A stretch of 21,580 nucleotides of DNA from Kangiellaceae bacterium (GCA_030148365.1 JASBTO010000023.1:1-21580), one strand, 5' to 3'; counted from the stretch's first letter, positions 8,014-15,923 are shown. The notes: a model not told the origin generated them from the sequence alone. Made by a program: numbers and translations.

Positions 8014-9092
8014 AACAACCACAGCAACCGGTAAAACTCCGGGATACGGCTACCTTCAAGGCAACGGACGACACCGCGGCCGGGAATATGGACCCGGTCA
8101 TTTTACCGGAAGATGTTGCGGTCAAGCCGTTGGCAATCAGTCCGGACCAGGATGCGGAGCGGGAAGCGGAAGTGGATCTGCTGCTCAGCCGGAAGTCCGG
8201 CTGGCGACGGAGCAAGTGGTTCTGGCGCAGTGCCGGTGGTTTTGTGGTGGCGGCCGCAGGCTATGAGGCCTACACCTTTGTCGGCGATGTCTTTGTCGGC
8301 AACCCGATCCTGGGTGCGGGTCTCGGCGTGTTGCTCGGGGTTGCGACCCTGAGTGGTCTGTCACTGCTGTGGGGGGAATTCCGGAGTCTGCGGCGCCTGG
8401 ATAAACAAACCGGATTCCGCCAGCGTGCGGAAAGCCTTCTGGACCACCCATCATTCGGCGAGGCCGAGCCGCTGGTCAAGGACATTTCCCGGCAACTGGA
8501 AAAGGCTCACGGCCCCCATTTACCCCTGGCGGCATTCGAAGAGCGCCGCCAGACCAGCCATGATGATCGGGAAATCCTGCAGATCTACAGTCACAGCGTG
8601 CTCGCCGGCCTCGACAAGAAAGCCTATGACATCATGGTCCGACACTCGTCGGAAGCAGCGGTGCTGGTGGCCATCAGTCCTCTCGCGGTTGCCGACATGG
8701 TGTTGGTGTCGTGGCGCAGTCTGCGCATGATGCAGCAGATTGCCACCGTTTATGGTTGTCCGCCGGCCTTTTTCGGACGCCTCGACCTGCTCAAGAAAGT
8801 GGTTCGCAACATGATGCTGACGGGTGCCGGCGAGATGATTGCCGATGCGGGGGTCGAAATCATCGGCGGTTCTGTGTCCTCCATTGTCTCCAGCCGAATC
8901 GCCCAGGGCGTCGGTGTCGGCGTGTTGACGGCGAGGCTGGGCCTGCATGCTATGAAGGTATGCCGGCCGCTGCCTTTTGACGAGTCGGAAAAGCCGAAGA
9001 TATCCAAAGTCCGCAAACTGCTGCTGACCAAGGTCAAGGGACTGGTGATCAAGGAGAAAACGGACAAGCCCCGGGTCGCCCGGCACCCCTGA
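8010..9092 (+). CDS. ycjF: YcjF family inner-membrane protein (UPF0283, DUF697 domain)
   Basis: 360 residues, start ATG overlapping the ycjX stop. A hydrophilic N-terminus of about 65 residues is followed by a basic RKSGWRRSKWFWRS segment, then two close transmembrane helices (about 76-95 and 102-125: FVVAAAGYEAYTFV and GAGLGVLLGVATLSGLSLL). A cytoplasmic stretch and a C-terminal DUF697-like region follow, with hydrophobic segments VAISPLAVADMVLVSWRSL and EIIGGSVSSIVSSRIAQGVG. This is the usual layout of YcjF, the constant partner of YcjX. A basic tail (KISKVRKLLLTKVKGLVIK) ends the protein. Function is unknown beyond stress association. Its stop lies only 11 bp from the stop of the convergent permease gene. 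Confidence 0.92.
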   Translation: MKQPQQPVKLRDTATFKATDDTAAGNMDPVILPEDVAVKPLAISPDQDAEREAEVDLLLSRKSGWRRSKWFWRSAGGFVVAAAGYEAYTFVGDVFVGNPILGAGLGVLLGVATLSGLSLLWGEFRSLRRLDKQTGFRQRAESLLDHPSFGEAEPLVKDISRQLEKAHGPHLPLAAFEERRQTSHDDREILQIYSHSVLAGLDKKAYDIMVRHSSEAAVLVAISPLAVADMVLVSWRSLRMMQQIATVYGCPPAFFGRLDLLKKVVRNMMLTGAGEMIADAGVEIIGGSVSSIVSSRIAQGVGVGVLTARLGLHAMKVCRPLPFDESEKPKISKVRKLLLTKVKGLVIKEKTDKPRVARHP

Positions 9093-9103
9093 AACCGTAG
9101 CCG

Positions 9104-10330
9104 CTATTCGTAGCGCAGCGCGTCGATAGGATCGAGGTTGGCGGCCTTGGCGGCGGGCAGGATACCGAACAGAATTCCCACCAGGGCGGAAAACCCGAAT
9201 GCCAGTCCGATCGCCCACAGGGGCACGTTGGCGGGCGGAAACCCCGGGATCATGGTTGCCACCAGGACCCCGAGTCCGTAACCGAGCAGGAGGCCGATCA
9301 GGCCGCCCAGCAGGGACAGGGCGATAGCTTCAATCAGGAACTGCAGCAAAATGTGGTGACGTTGTGCGCCGAGGGCTTTGCAGATGCCGATTTCCCGGGT
9401 TCTCTCCGTTACCGACACGAGCATGATATTCATGATGCCGATGCCGCCGACGATCAGCGATACGCCGACAATGCCACTGAGCACCGCCGTCATGGTGTCG
9501 GTGATCTTGTTGAAAGACTCCAGCAGTTGTTCCGGGGTCTGGATTTTGAAATCGTTGGGCTGGCCCGGCTTGAGATTATGCTGGTTGCGCAGCAGCCGCT
9601 CGATCCGGTAGCTGATGGCTTCCATGTTGGCCACATCGGCAATCCGCAACTGGATCTGGATATCCGGTTCCTGCTGAGTGCCGATCAGGGAGCGCATGGT
9701 GCCATAGGGCAGGATGACGTAGTCGTCCTGGTTGAAGCCGAGAAAGTCCCCGCGCTTTTCCAGCATGCCGATAATCTTGAACCATTCGCCGCCATATTCG
9801 ATATATTCGCCGACCGCCTCGTCCGGCAGGTTCAGTTTGCGGTGCACTTCATGGCCAATGACGGCGACCTTGCGGCGGCTCTTGTCGTCGTGTCGGGTCA
9901 GGTAACGGCCCTGGGTCGGGTATACACGCATGATATCCAGATACTCGGCGCTGGAGCCATAGACCCGGCTGATTTCCGACTGACTGCCGTAGCGCACCAG
10001 ACTGCGCTGGCCCATGGCATTGAGTATGGGGATCACCGCCTCGACGCCTTCGACGCGGCTGGAGATCAGCTCCAGGTCGGCGTGGGTAAGCTTGGCGAAG
10101 TTGCCTTGCAGGGCTTCCTTGAAAGGTGTGGAGGAGTTGATGGTCAGGGTATTGGAGCCGAGCCCCTCGAGCTGGGCATTGACCGAGTGGGCAAGCCCCT
10201 GGACGACGGAAACGACGGCAATGGTCGAGGCGACGCCGATGACAATGCCGAGTGTGGTCAGAAAGCTGCGCAGGGTGTGGGCGCGGATCGACAGCAGGGC
10301 GGAGCGGAGACTTTCCAGGAGCGTCAGCAT
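9104..10330 (-). CDS. ABC transporter permease, MacB/FtsX type (YknZ-like)
   Basis: 408 residues. It has the FtsX/MacB topology: N-terminal helix (RSFLTTLGIVIGVASTIAVV, about 21-40), a large periplasmic MacB-type domain (about 45-275), and three C-terminal helices beginning GIVGVSLIVGGIGIMNIMLV, with the conserved SVTERTREIGICKALGA loop characteristic of the family. Such permeases work mechanically on periplasmic substrates rather than passing them across the inner membrane. The ATPase is a separate gene here, overlapping by 7 bp, so this is the split YknY/YknZ-type arrangement, not the fused E. coli MacB. It is the last gene of a four-gene operon. No TolC-type outer-membrane gene accompanies it. 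No clear terminator follows; the convergent ycjF stop is 11 bp away. Confidence 0.93.
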   Translation of the reverse strand: MLTLLESLRSALLSIRAHTLRSFLTTLGIVIGVASTIAVVSVVQGLAHSVNAQLEGLGSNTLTINSSTPFKEALQGNFAKLTHADLELISSRVEGVEAVIPILNAMGQRSLVRYGSQSEISRVYGSSAEYLDIMRVYPTQGRYLTRHDDKSRRKVAVIGHEVHRKLNLPDEAVGEYIEYGGEWFKIIGMLEKRGDFLGFNQDDYVILPYGTMRSLIGTQQEPDIQIQLRIADVANMEAISYRIERLLRNQHNLKPGQPNDFKIQTPEQLLESFNKITDTMTAVLSGIVGVSLIVGGIGIMNIMLVSVTERTREIGICKALGAQRHHILLQFLIEAIALSLLGGLIGLLLGYGLGVLVATMIPGFPPANVPLWAIGLAFGFSALVGILFGILPAAKAANLDPIDALRYE

Positions 10331-11022
10331 GGCAGGACCGCCGCCGGCTGGTTTTGCGTATCTTCGATGATCCGGCCGTCCTGTAACCTGACCATGCGTT
10401 CGGCATGGGCGGCGACATCGGTTTCATGGGTCACCATGATGATGGTTTGTCCGTCTGCGTGCAGCTGGTCGAACAGGCTCATGATGTCGGCGCCGGTGCG
10501 GGAATCCAGGTTGCCGGTGGGTTCGTCCGCCAACAGGATGGAAGGTCGGGTGACCAGAGCCCGTGCAATGGCCACCCGTTGGCGCTGACCGCCGGATAGC
10601 TGATTGGGCAGGTGGTCCATGCGGTCACCCAGTCCGACCTGCTGCAGGGCCGCTGTGGCCCGTTGCTCCCGGACTTTGAGGTTGAGGCCCCGGTAGATCA
10701 GCGGCAACATGACATTGCGGAGCGCGGAGGCGCGGGGCAGCAGGTTGAAACTCTGGAACACGAAACCGATTTCCCGGTTACGGATGGTGGCAAGGCGATT
10801 GTCGTCCAGGGTGCTGACGTCCTGACCATTGAGGAAGTAGGTGCCGCTGGTCGGTGTGTCAAGACAGCCAAGAATGTTCATCATTGTGGATTTTCCGGAG
10901 CCGGAAGCGCCGATGAAAGCCACATACTGGTTGTCCGGGATATGCAGATCGAGGCCATCGAGGGCATGTACGGTCTGCTCGCCCATCTGATAGTACTTGC
11001 AGATTTTTTCGAGGCGGATCAT
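10324..11022 (-). CDS. ABC transporter ATP-binding protein, MacB/LolD/YknY type
   Basis: 232 residues, a complete nucleotide-binding domain. Walker A is GASGSGKST (38-46), Q-loop Gln90 (GFVFQSFNLLPR), signature LSGGQ (142-146), Walker B ILLADEPTGNLD (from 162) and switch His199 (VTHET). The A-loop aromatic lies in CKYYQMGEQTVHAL, and the FVFQSFNLLPR/EPTGNLD combination is typical of the MacB/LolD/YknY export clade. The start ATG overlaps the stop of the upstream adaptor gene by 4 bp, and the end overlaps the permease start, so it is translationally coupled on both sides. It energises the neighbouring permease. The substrate is not evident. Confidence 0.95.
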   Translation of the reverse strand: MIRLEKICKYYQMGEQTVHALDGLDLHIPDNQYVAFIGASGSGKSTMMNILGCLDTPTSGTYFLNGQDVSTLDDNRLATIRNREIGFVFQSFNLLPRASALRNVMLPLIYRGLNLKVREQRATAALQQVGLGDRMDHLPNQLSGGQRQRVAIARALVTRPSILLADEPTGNLDSRTGADIMSLFDQLHADGQTIIMVTHETDVAAHAERMVRLQDGRIIEDTQNQPAAVLPC

Positions 11023-12203
11023 TCCGCGGCCGGGTCCGGATTCTTGATGGCGGAAATATGATTGCCGTCGCGCAGACCGCGCAGGATTTTGTAGGGGCCG
11101 GTGACCACCGCCTGGCCGATATCCAGGCCCTGCCTGATTTCCTGGTAGTTGTCATCGGCGAGGCCAAGAATGACCGTCTGTTTGCGGGCCAGTCCCTCGT
11201 CCTCGACAAACACGTAATTGGCTTCGTCCTCGTCGGTGGTGTCACTGTCATAAAGGACTGCCTGTACCGGTACCGCGATGACTTCACTTTCGGAGGAGGT
11301 GAAAATCTCGCTGCGGCAGCTCATGCCCGGCCGTAATTCGAGCTGCGCTTCCGGATCGAGGGCCAACTGCACTTCGAAGGAGAGTCCCTGGCGACCCGTC
11401 ACCTGCTTGGCCGTGGACGCAATGGCGACCACGGTGCCGGCCAGTGGCGTGTCCGGGAAGGCGATGGCGGAGACTTCCGCGCTCTGGCCGAGGCTGACAT
11501 TGGCGATATCCGCCTCGTCGACATAGACCTCCGTCAGCATGCTGCCCGGATTGGCAATGGTCATCAGGCTGGAGCCGGCAATATTGGTGGTACTGGCAAT
11601 CGCCGTCTCACCGACCTTGATATCCAGCGAAGTCACGATCCCGTCGATAGGTGAGCGGATCTGGGTTTTGGCCAGTTGATCCCGGGCCTGATCGAGACGG
11701 GCGCGGGACTGGACGAGGGATTCATGCCGCGCGCGCAGATCAACCCGGGCGATGGCCAGCTCATTTTCGGCGTTGTCAAAGGCATCTTCGCCGATCAAAC
11801 CCCGATCATGCAGTTTGGTTTTGCGGGCAAATTGTTTGACCAGATTGTCGACCATCAGCTTCTGGCGCTCGATGGCGATTTCCTCGAGGCGCACGGCGGC
11901 TTCATTCTGCGCGAGTGCGGCGCGGAAATTTTCCTCATCAATCTGCAGGACCAGTTGCCCGGCTGTCACTGCCTCGCCTTCTTCGACCAGCAGGGTACGG
12001 ACCTTGCCGATCACCTCCGAGCTGAGTTTGACCTCGTCCTCGTGGACCAGTCGGCCGGACGCCAGGATTGATGCCTTGATGGTGCGCTGATCGGCCGCCT
12101 CCAGAGTGACCGCTTTGGCCGCAGGACCGGAGGCCTTTTTGGCAATCAGCGGGATGGCAATGACGGCGACCAGCAGGGCGCCGATAATCAGGGCTTTTTT
12201 CAT
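11019..12203 (-). CDS. Periplasmic adaptor (membrane fusion) protein, HlyD/MacA/YknX type
   Basis: 394 residues from the ATG at 12203. The open frame extends further upstream, but this Met begins a typical anchor (MKKALIIGALLVAVIAIPLI) and overlaps the preceding stop as ATGA. Order of domains: signal anchor (5-21), first half of the lipoyl/barrel-sandwich domain (EVIGKVRTLLVEEGEAVTAG, about 63-82), a coiled-coil hairpin (about 95-165, rich in Glu/Arg/Gln), second lipoyl half (IRSPIDGIVTSLDIKVGETA), beta-barrel (EVYVDEADIANVSLGQ) and membrane-proximal domain. It bridges the inner-membrane ABC permease to an outer-membrane factor in Gram-negatives, or acts as a periplasmic modulator. No outer-membrane channel gene is linked, so any TolC would be encoded elsewhere. 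The coiled coil is short compared with long RND adaptors. Confidence 0.92.
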   Translation of the reverse strand: MKKALIIGALLVAVIAIPLIAKKASGPAAKAVTLEAADQRTIKASILASGRLVHEDEVKLSSEVIGKVRTLLVEEGEAVTAGQLVLQIDEENFRAALAQNEAAVRLEEIAIERQKLMVDNLVKQFARKTKLHDRGLIGEDAFDNAENELAIARVDLRARHESLVQSRARLDQARDQLAKTQIRSPIDGIVTSLDIKVGETAIASTTNIAGSSLMTIANPGSMLTEVYVDEADIANVSLGQSAEVSAIAFPDTPLAGTVVAIASTAKQVTGRQGLSFEVQLALDPEAQLELRPGMSCRSEIFTSSESEVIAVPVQAVLYDSDTTDEDEANYVFVEDEGLARKQTVILGLADDNYQEIRQGLDIGQAVVTGPYKILRGLRDGNHISAIKNPDPAAE

Positions 12204-12955
12204 CCTGCGGTGCCCGGTGCGATCAGGTAATAGAACAGGTAAACGACGAGTTGCGGGATAGAGGCGATAATGCCGGCTTTTACCCAGGAGCTTTGCGTCC
12301 AGTAACGGTAACCGACAATTCCGAGTACCCAGGACCATAGCGCGAAGGGATTGAGTGCATCCATGACGCCTTTGAGCTTGTCGCCGGCTTCGTAATGGAA
12401 GAACAGGTTATTGAAGGACAACGGATTGAGTTGATCCTGCATGATCTGGCCATTGTCGCTGAGCAGAACCATCATGACCATGATCGGGATCAGGAGCAAA
12501 ATGGGCGCATATATCCAGGCGACAAAGGCAAACCAACGGCCAAAGGGGATCTTGTGGTTGCCAAGGTTCGAAATGATGTTGAAGTAAACGGCCTGCAACA
12601 GGTATACAGCCAGCACCAGGACCACGACGCTGATCACGGTCGAGAGAGTCATGAAGGTTGGCTTCATGAAGGAGCGCACGGTTTCAAGCTGCGCCGGCGC
12701 GGCGTTGTCGGCCATCATGGCGAGGGTCTGGTCGACGAACCAGTCAAAATCCACAACATTGAAATACCAGATCCAGAAGCCGGCAGTCAGCATGAGCGTC
12801 AGCAGGATCATGGCCGTTGCCATGCCTTTTTCGCGAATGGTCTGAAACGCCGTGTAGGGTGCGGCAAATATATCCGCCAAAGTGGTCAGAAAGCCCCGGT
12901 TCGAAGGGGCCGGGACCGCGGATGAATTATCGTGTGCCATAGGTTCCTGCGTCAT
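12200..12955 (-). CDS. YIP1 family integral membrane protein (YknW-like), first gene of the ABC exporter operon
   Basis: 251 residues from the ATG at 12955, chosen because GGGGA lies 5 nt upstream. A Met at 12940 with AGGA before it is equally possible, and one at 12979 lacks a ribosome site. After a polar N-terminus comes the YIP1 signature-like FAAPYTAFQTIRE (about 30-42). Five transmembrane segments follow: AMILLTLMLTAGFWIWYF, TVISVVVLVLAVYLLQAVYF, FVAWIYAPILLLIPIMVMMV, a tryptophan-rich WSWVLGIVGYRYW, and SIPQLVVYLFYYLIAPG. The GRWFAFVAWIYAP segment is typical of bacterial Yip1-domain proteins. Its stop overlaps the adaptor start by 4 bp. In Bacillus subtilis the Yip1 protein YknW assembles with YknXYZ, and the composition and order are the same here, so a role as a fourth exporter subunit is a good inference. 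Confidence 0.86.
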   Translation of the reverse strand: MTQEPMAHDNSSAVPAPSNRGFLTTLADIFAAPYTAFQTIREKGMATAMILLTLMLTAGFWIWYFNVVDFDWFVDQTLAMMADNAAPAQLETVRSFMKPTFMTLSTVISVVVLVLAVYLLQAVYFNIISNLGNHKIPFGRWFAFVAWIYAPILLLIPIMVMMVLLSDNGQIMQDQLNPLSFNNLFFHYEAGDKLKGVMDALNPFALWSWVLGIVGYRYWTQSSWVKAGIIASIPQLVVYLFYYLIAPGTAG

Positions 12956-13240
12956 GGAGTTCCCCAAGTGTCTTGTCATCTATAACGTTCAAGTGCCCGT
13001 AATATTCCTGATACGCCGGTAATTGTCCAATGCCGCTACTGGATGGACGAATCCGGGAGGGTCTGGAGGACATTCTGTCACTCGGGAAAAAGTATGCAAA
13101 AGAAAACATGTAACGATTTATCAGTCACCGGCCAGGGCACCAAACCGGCACAATCAGATTTGCTTACAGATAGGCCCTTATCGCCTTGCTTATTGGCTGC
13201 TATAGTCCGCAACAGAACGCAGAGCGACAGGAACTCGTCA
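12956..13240. other. Divergent intergenic region between the two ABC transporter operons
   Basis: At 285 bp this is the longest gene-free stretch in the window. It must hold promoters for both the leftward YIP1-ABC operon and the rightward NatAB-like operon. On the + strand a -10-like TATAGT (13201-13206) lies 34 bp before the natA start, with only a poor -35 (TTATCG, 13178-13183, 17-bp spacer). On the - strand TATAGA (plus-strand 12979-12984) is a possible -10 without a good -35. Frames running through this region show no recognisable protein. I found no clear operator palindrome. Confidence 0.5.
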
Positions 13241-14065
13241 ATGATTGAAGTGAAAGATCTGGCAAAAACATTCAGGCTGAACAAGAAAGACAGCAAGAAA
13301 CAGAAACGTTTGGCCTCGGTGGCCGAGTCATCAGACCCCCGGGAAGACGGTGATGAATTCCATGCGGTGCGCTCGGTCAGTTTGCACTGCGGCCCGGGGG
13401 AAGTGCTGGGCCTGCTGGGCCCCAACGGCGCGGGCAAGACCACAACCCTGCGCATGTTGTCGACGGCGCTGACACCCAGTTCCGGGGAAGTCTTGATCAA
13501 TGGCGTCGACGTCAGCAAACAACCCTTGTTGGCGAGGCGCCAGATTGGCTTCCTGTCGGGCAAGACCGGTCTCTACCACCGGTTGACGGTGCGGGAAAAC
13601 GTCGCCTATTTTGGCCGTTTGCACGGCCTGACCGGCGACCGGCTGGATGCCGAGATAGACCGGATCTTCACAATGCTGGATATCAACAGTTTTGCCGACA
13701 AGAAGGCTGACGATCTCTCCACCGGTATGACCCAGCGGGCCTCGATCGCCCGCACCGTCATTCACGATCCGAAAGTCATCGTGTTCGACGAACCCACGAC
13801 CGGACTGGACGTGATGTCCGCCAAGACCATTCTGGAGTTTATCGAGTCCTATAAGGGTTCCCGGGTACCGGTTATTTTCTCGACCCACCATTTGCATGAA
13901 GTCGAGAAACTTTGTGATCGGGTGGCGCTGATTAACTACGGCATTACCCAGTTCGACGGCAGCCTGGAAGAGTTTCGCGCCCTGGCCCCTGCCGGCGATC
14001 TTTACGACGCCTTCGTCTCCCTCGTGGAGCAGGATAATCAACAACAACACGTCGAGGTGGCCTGA
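13241..14065 (+). CDS. ABC-2 type exporter ATP-binding protein (NatA-like)
   Basis: 274 residues from the ATG at 13241, with AGGA about 9 nt upstream. A longer frame from 13043 has no homology-like content and is rejected. Motifs: Walker A GPNGAGKTT (60-68), signature LSTGM (159-163), Walker B VIVFDEPTTGLD (from 179) and switch His216 (STHHLHE). The classic Q-loop glutamine is not apparent; the corresponding stretch reads GFLSGKTGLY, as I recall for NatA-type ATPases. Between the first strand and HAVRSVSLHC there is a charged insertion of roughly 25 residues (about 14-39, Lys-rich then Asp/Glu-rich). The clade includes Bacillus NatA (Na+ efflux) but also many exporters of unknown substrate, so the sodium role is only suggestive. 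It is followed 2 bp later by its permease. Confidence 0.92.
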   Translation: MIEVKDLAKTFRLNKKDSKKQKRLASVAESSDPREDGDEFHAVRSVSLHCGPGEVLGLLGPNGAGKTTTLRMLSTALTPSSGEVLINGVDVSKQPLLARRQIGFLSGKTGLYHRLTVRENVAYFGRLHGLTGDRLDAEIDRIFTMLDINSFADKKADDLSTGMTQRASIARTVIHDPKVIVFDEPTTGLDVMSAKTILEFIESYKGSRVPVIFSTHHLHEVEKLCDRVALINYGITQFDGSLEEFRALAPAGDLYDAFVSLVEQDNQQQHVEVA

Positions 14066-14067
14066 TT

Positions 14068-15264
14068 ATGTGGCATATATATCTTAAGGAATTACTCGAG
14101 TTGTCCCGCGACAAGCGGACCCTGATCTTTTCCGTGATCATGCCGACCCTGATCATCCCGGTGCTGATGCTGGGGGTCGGCGCCTTTACCGGCAGCAAAA
14201 TCAAGAAAGAAGAGTCAGCGGAATTGCCCTTTGTGATCATCAACGAAGCGCGGATGCCGGAGTTGGCAGAGTATTTCACACCGGATCAAAATTTCAGGAA
14301 GTTGGCGCCGGAATCTTTTGACGATATTCCAGGCGCCATCCGCAGTGGCGATCTGCGCTTTGCCCTGGAAGTGCCCGAGGACGCTGAGCTGTCGGCAGAC
14401 GATCAGATCCAGCTCAAGCTGCATTACAATGGCGCTTCCTCTCTGGCACGGATCATGACCCAGCGCGTCAATAACGTGATTGACGGGATCAACCAGACCA
14501 GGCAGGCCCGCTGGGGCAAACAACTGGGGCTCACCAAAGAGCAGGTGGGCGTCTTCCGGGAGCCGGTCGCCGTAGAGCGGGTCAGCACCGCCAGCAGTCG
14601 GGAAAAATTCGGCGAACTGTTCGGCGGCATTGCTACCTATATTCTGGTCTTGCTGGCCATTACCGGCGCCATGTACCCGACCCTGGATCTGGGGGTCGGG
14701 GAGAAGGAGCGAGGCACACTGGAAACCCTGTTGCTGACGCCGGTCAGTCGCTTCCGGATTGTCATGGCCAAGTTTCTGGTGATCTTTACCACCAGTTTCA
14801 TGACGGTGTTTCTGACCCTGGCGAGTTACCTGGTCTGGGCCTTGCTGCTCGGGAATGTTTTCGCGGCCGCAAAGATTGGCGAAGTTCTCGGCACTGTCGG
14901 TGTCGCCGATGTACTGCTCATCGCCCTGATGCTGCTGCCGGTCACCGCTATCTTCGCGTCTCTGATGCTGAGTGCATCCATCTATGCGAAAAGCACCAAG
15001 GAAGCCCAGAGCTACATGTCGCCGGTGTTCATCATCGCAGTGCCGTTGGTGATGTTTGCCATGCTGCCGGGGGTCAGCCTGGACTGGGGTTGGGCGATGG
15101 TGCCGGTCACCAACGTCGCCCTTGCCATCAAGGAACTGCTCAAGGGCACCATTGACTACCAGATGCTGGTCGTGATTCTGGTCTCCACGTCCGTAGTCGC
15201 CAGTGTCCTGATTGCGTTCGCGACTCGCTGGTTCAACAAGGAATCGGTGTTGTTCCGAAGCTGA
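14068..15264 (+). CDS. ABC-2 type exporter permease (NatB-like)
   Basis: 398 residues. An N-terminal helix (LIFSVIMPTLIIPVLMLGVG, about 18-37) follows the conserved KELLELSRDKRTL segment. A periplasmic domain of about 150 residues comes next, then five C-terminal helices (from FGGIATYILVLLAITGAMYP near 189, ending in YQMLVVILVSTSVVASVLIA near 366-386). The cytoplasmic loop GVGEKERGTLETLLLTPVSR is the diagnostic ABC-2/NatB signature. The gene starts 2 bp after the ATPase stop and clearly forms a two-gene exporter with it. No dedicated adaptor or outer-membrane channel is adjacent. Substrate unassigned; Na+ is one option by homology to NatB. Confidence 0.92.
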   Translation: MWHIYLKELLELSRDKRTLIFSVIMPTLIIPVLMLGVGAFTGSKIKKEESAELPFVIINEARMPELAEYFTPDQNFRKLAPESFDDIPGAIRSGDLRFALEVPEDAELSADDQIQLKLHYNGASSLARIMTQRVNNVIDGINQTRQARWGKQLGLTKEQVGVFREPVAVERVSTASSREKFGELFGGIATYILVLLAITGAMYPTLDLGVGEKERGTLETLLLTPVSRFRIVMAKFLVIFTTSFMTVFLTLASYLVWALLLGNVFAAAKIGEVLGTVGVADVLLIALMLLPVTAIFASLMLSASIYAKSTKEAQSYMSPVFIIAVPLVMFAMLPGVSLDWGWAMVPVTNVALAIKELLKGTIDYQMLVVILVSTSVVASVLIAFATRWFNKESVLFRS

Positions 15265-15362
15265 TGCACCGGCTTTTGACCGGTCTGCTACACTGGCATG
15301 ACCGCAACCGGTGGCATACCGGACAAGCCGCGCGGCTTCAATGACTTGACGAGGTAAAGCAG

Positions 15363-15923
15363 ATGGATATGAAAAAGATAGTGGCTGTGGCAGGTTTGCT
15401 TGTCGCCACGATGGTGCTGGGCGTACAAGCGGACACCCGCTGGCAGGGCGCCCTGGCACCGACCTTCGAATTGCCGGATCAGGACGGTGACGTGCACAAG
15501 CTGTCAGAGTACCGGGGCCGCTGGTTGGTCTTGTACTTCTACCCCAAAGACAAGACGCCGGGTTGCACGATCGAGGCCCAGAACTTCGGCAAGTCCTACG
15601 CACAATTTCAGGCGCTGGACGCCGAGATAGTCGGCGTCAGCCTCGACGATGTTGAATCCCACAAGGAATTTGCCGAGATCCACAAGCTGCCTTTTCCGCT
15701 GCTCGCCGATCCGGAAAGGGAGGCGGCCCGGGCCTATGATGTCCTGACGGAAATCGGTCCGCTGAAATATACCCGGCGGGAAACCTTCGTCATCGATCCG
15801 GATGGCGTCATCGTGCGTCACTATGAAGATGTCGATCACGAAATACACGCCCGGCAACTGCTCGAAGATCTGCCGGAACTGAAAGCCGCTTATCAGGCGA
15901 ACCCGGCCGGCGAGAGCGAATAG
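15363..15923 (+). CDS. Exported PrxQ/Bcp-like peroxiredoxin with a single cysteine
   Basis: 186 residues from the ATG at 15363, which has GAGG 8 nt upstream; a Met two codons later is too far from it. A signal peptide (MDMKKIVAVAGLLVATMVLG, cleavage near VQA, residue 23) predicts periplasmic location. The thioredoxin-fold core reads APTFELPDQDGDVHKLSEYR, then WLVLYFYPKDKTPGCT with peroxidatic Cys68 in the Bcp/PrxQ motif. The resolving cysteine that Bcp has five residues later is a Gln (TPGCTIEAQ), and no other cysteine exists in the protein, so it must use a 1-Cys mechanism with an external thiol. Other conserved parts are present (FPLLADPEREAARAYDV, RRETFVIDPDGVI). Predicted role is reduction of H2O2 or organic peroxides in the envelope. 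It lies 98 bp after the NatB-like permease and may be separately transcribed. Confidence 0.9.
   Translation: MDMKKIVAVAGLLVATMVLGVQADTRWQGALAPTFELPDQDGDVHKLSEYRGRWLVLYFYPKDKTPGCTIEAQNFGKSYAQFQALDAEIVGVSLDDVESHKEFAEIHKLPFPLLADPEREAARAYDVLTEIGPLKYTRRETFVIDPDGVIVRHYEDVDHEIHARQLLEDLPELKAAYQANPAGESE

Noticed and set aside
8186..8203. CAGCCGGA-AG-TCCGGCTG inverted repeat inside ycjF
   Set aside because: Perfect 8-bp arms, but the 2-nt loop, the position within coding sequence and the GC-rich codons make chance the best explanation; no T run follows.
9353..10588. Long open frame of 411 codons on the + strand opposite the ABC permease and ATPase genes
   Set aside because: It is antisense to two genes with unmistakable family motifs, and its translation has no recognisable domain; high GC third-position bias explains the open frame.
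13043..13240. N-terminal extension of the NatA-like gene
   Set aside because: The 66 extra residues show no family similarity, while the ATG at 13241 has a ribosome site and begins the ABC domain pattern MIEVKDLAKTF.
14215..15603. 462-codon minus-strand open frame opposite the NatB-like permease and peroxiredoxin
   Set aside because: Shadow of well-supported + strand genes; composition is rich in Arg, Gln and His as expected from an antisense frame, with no motif.
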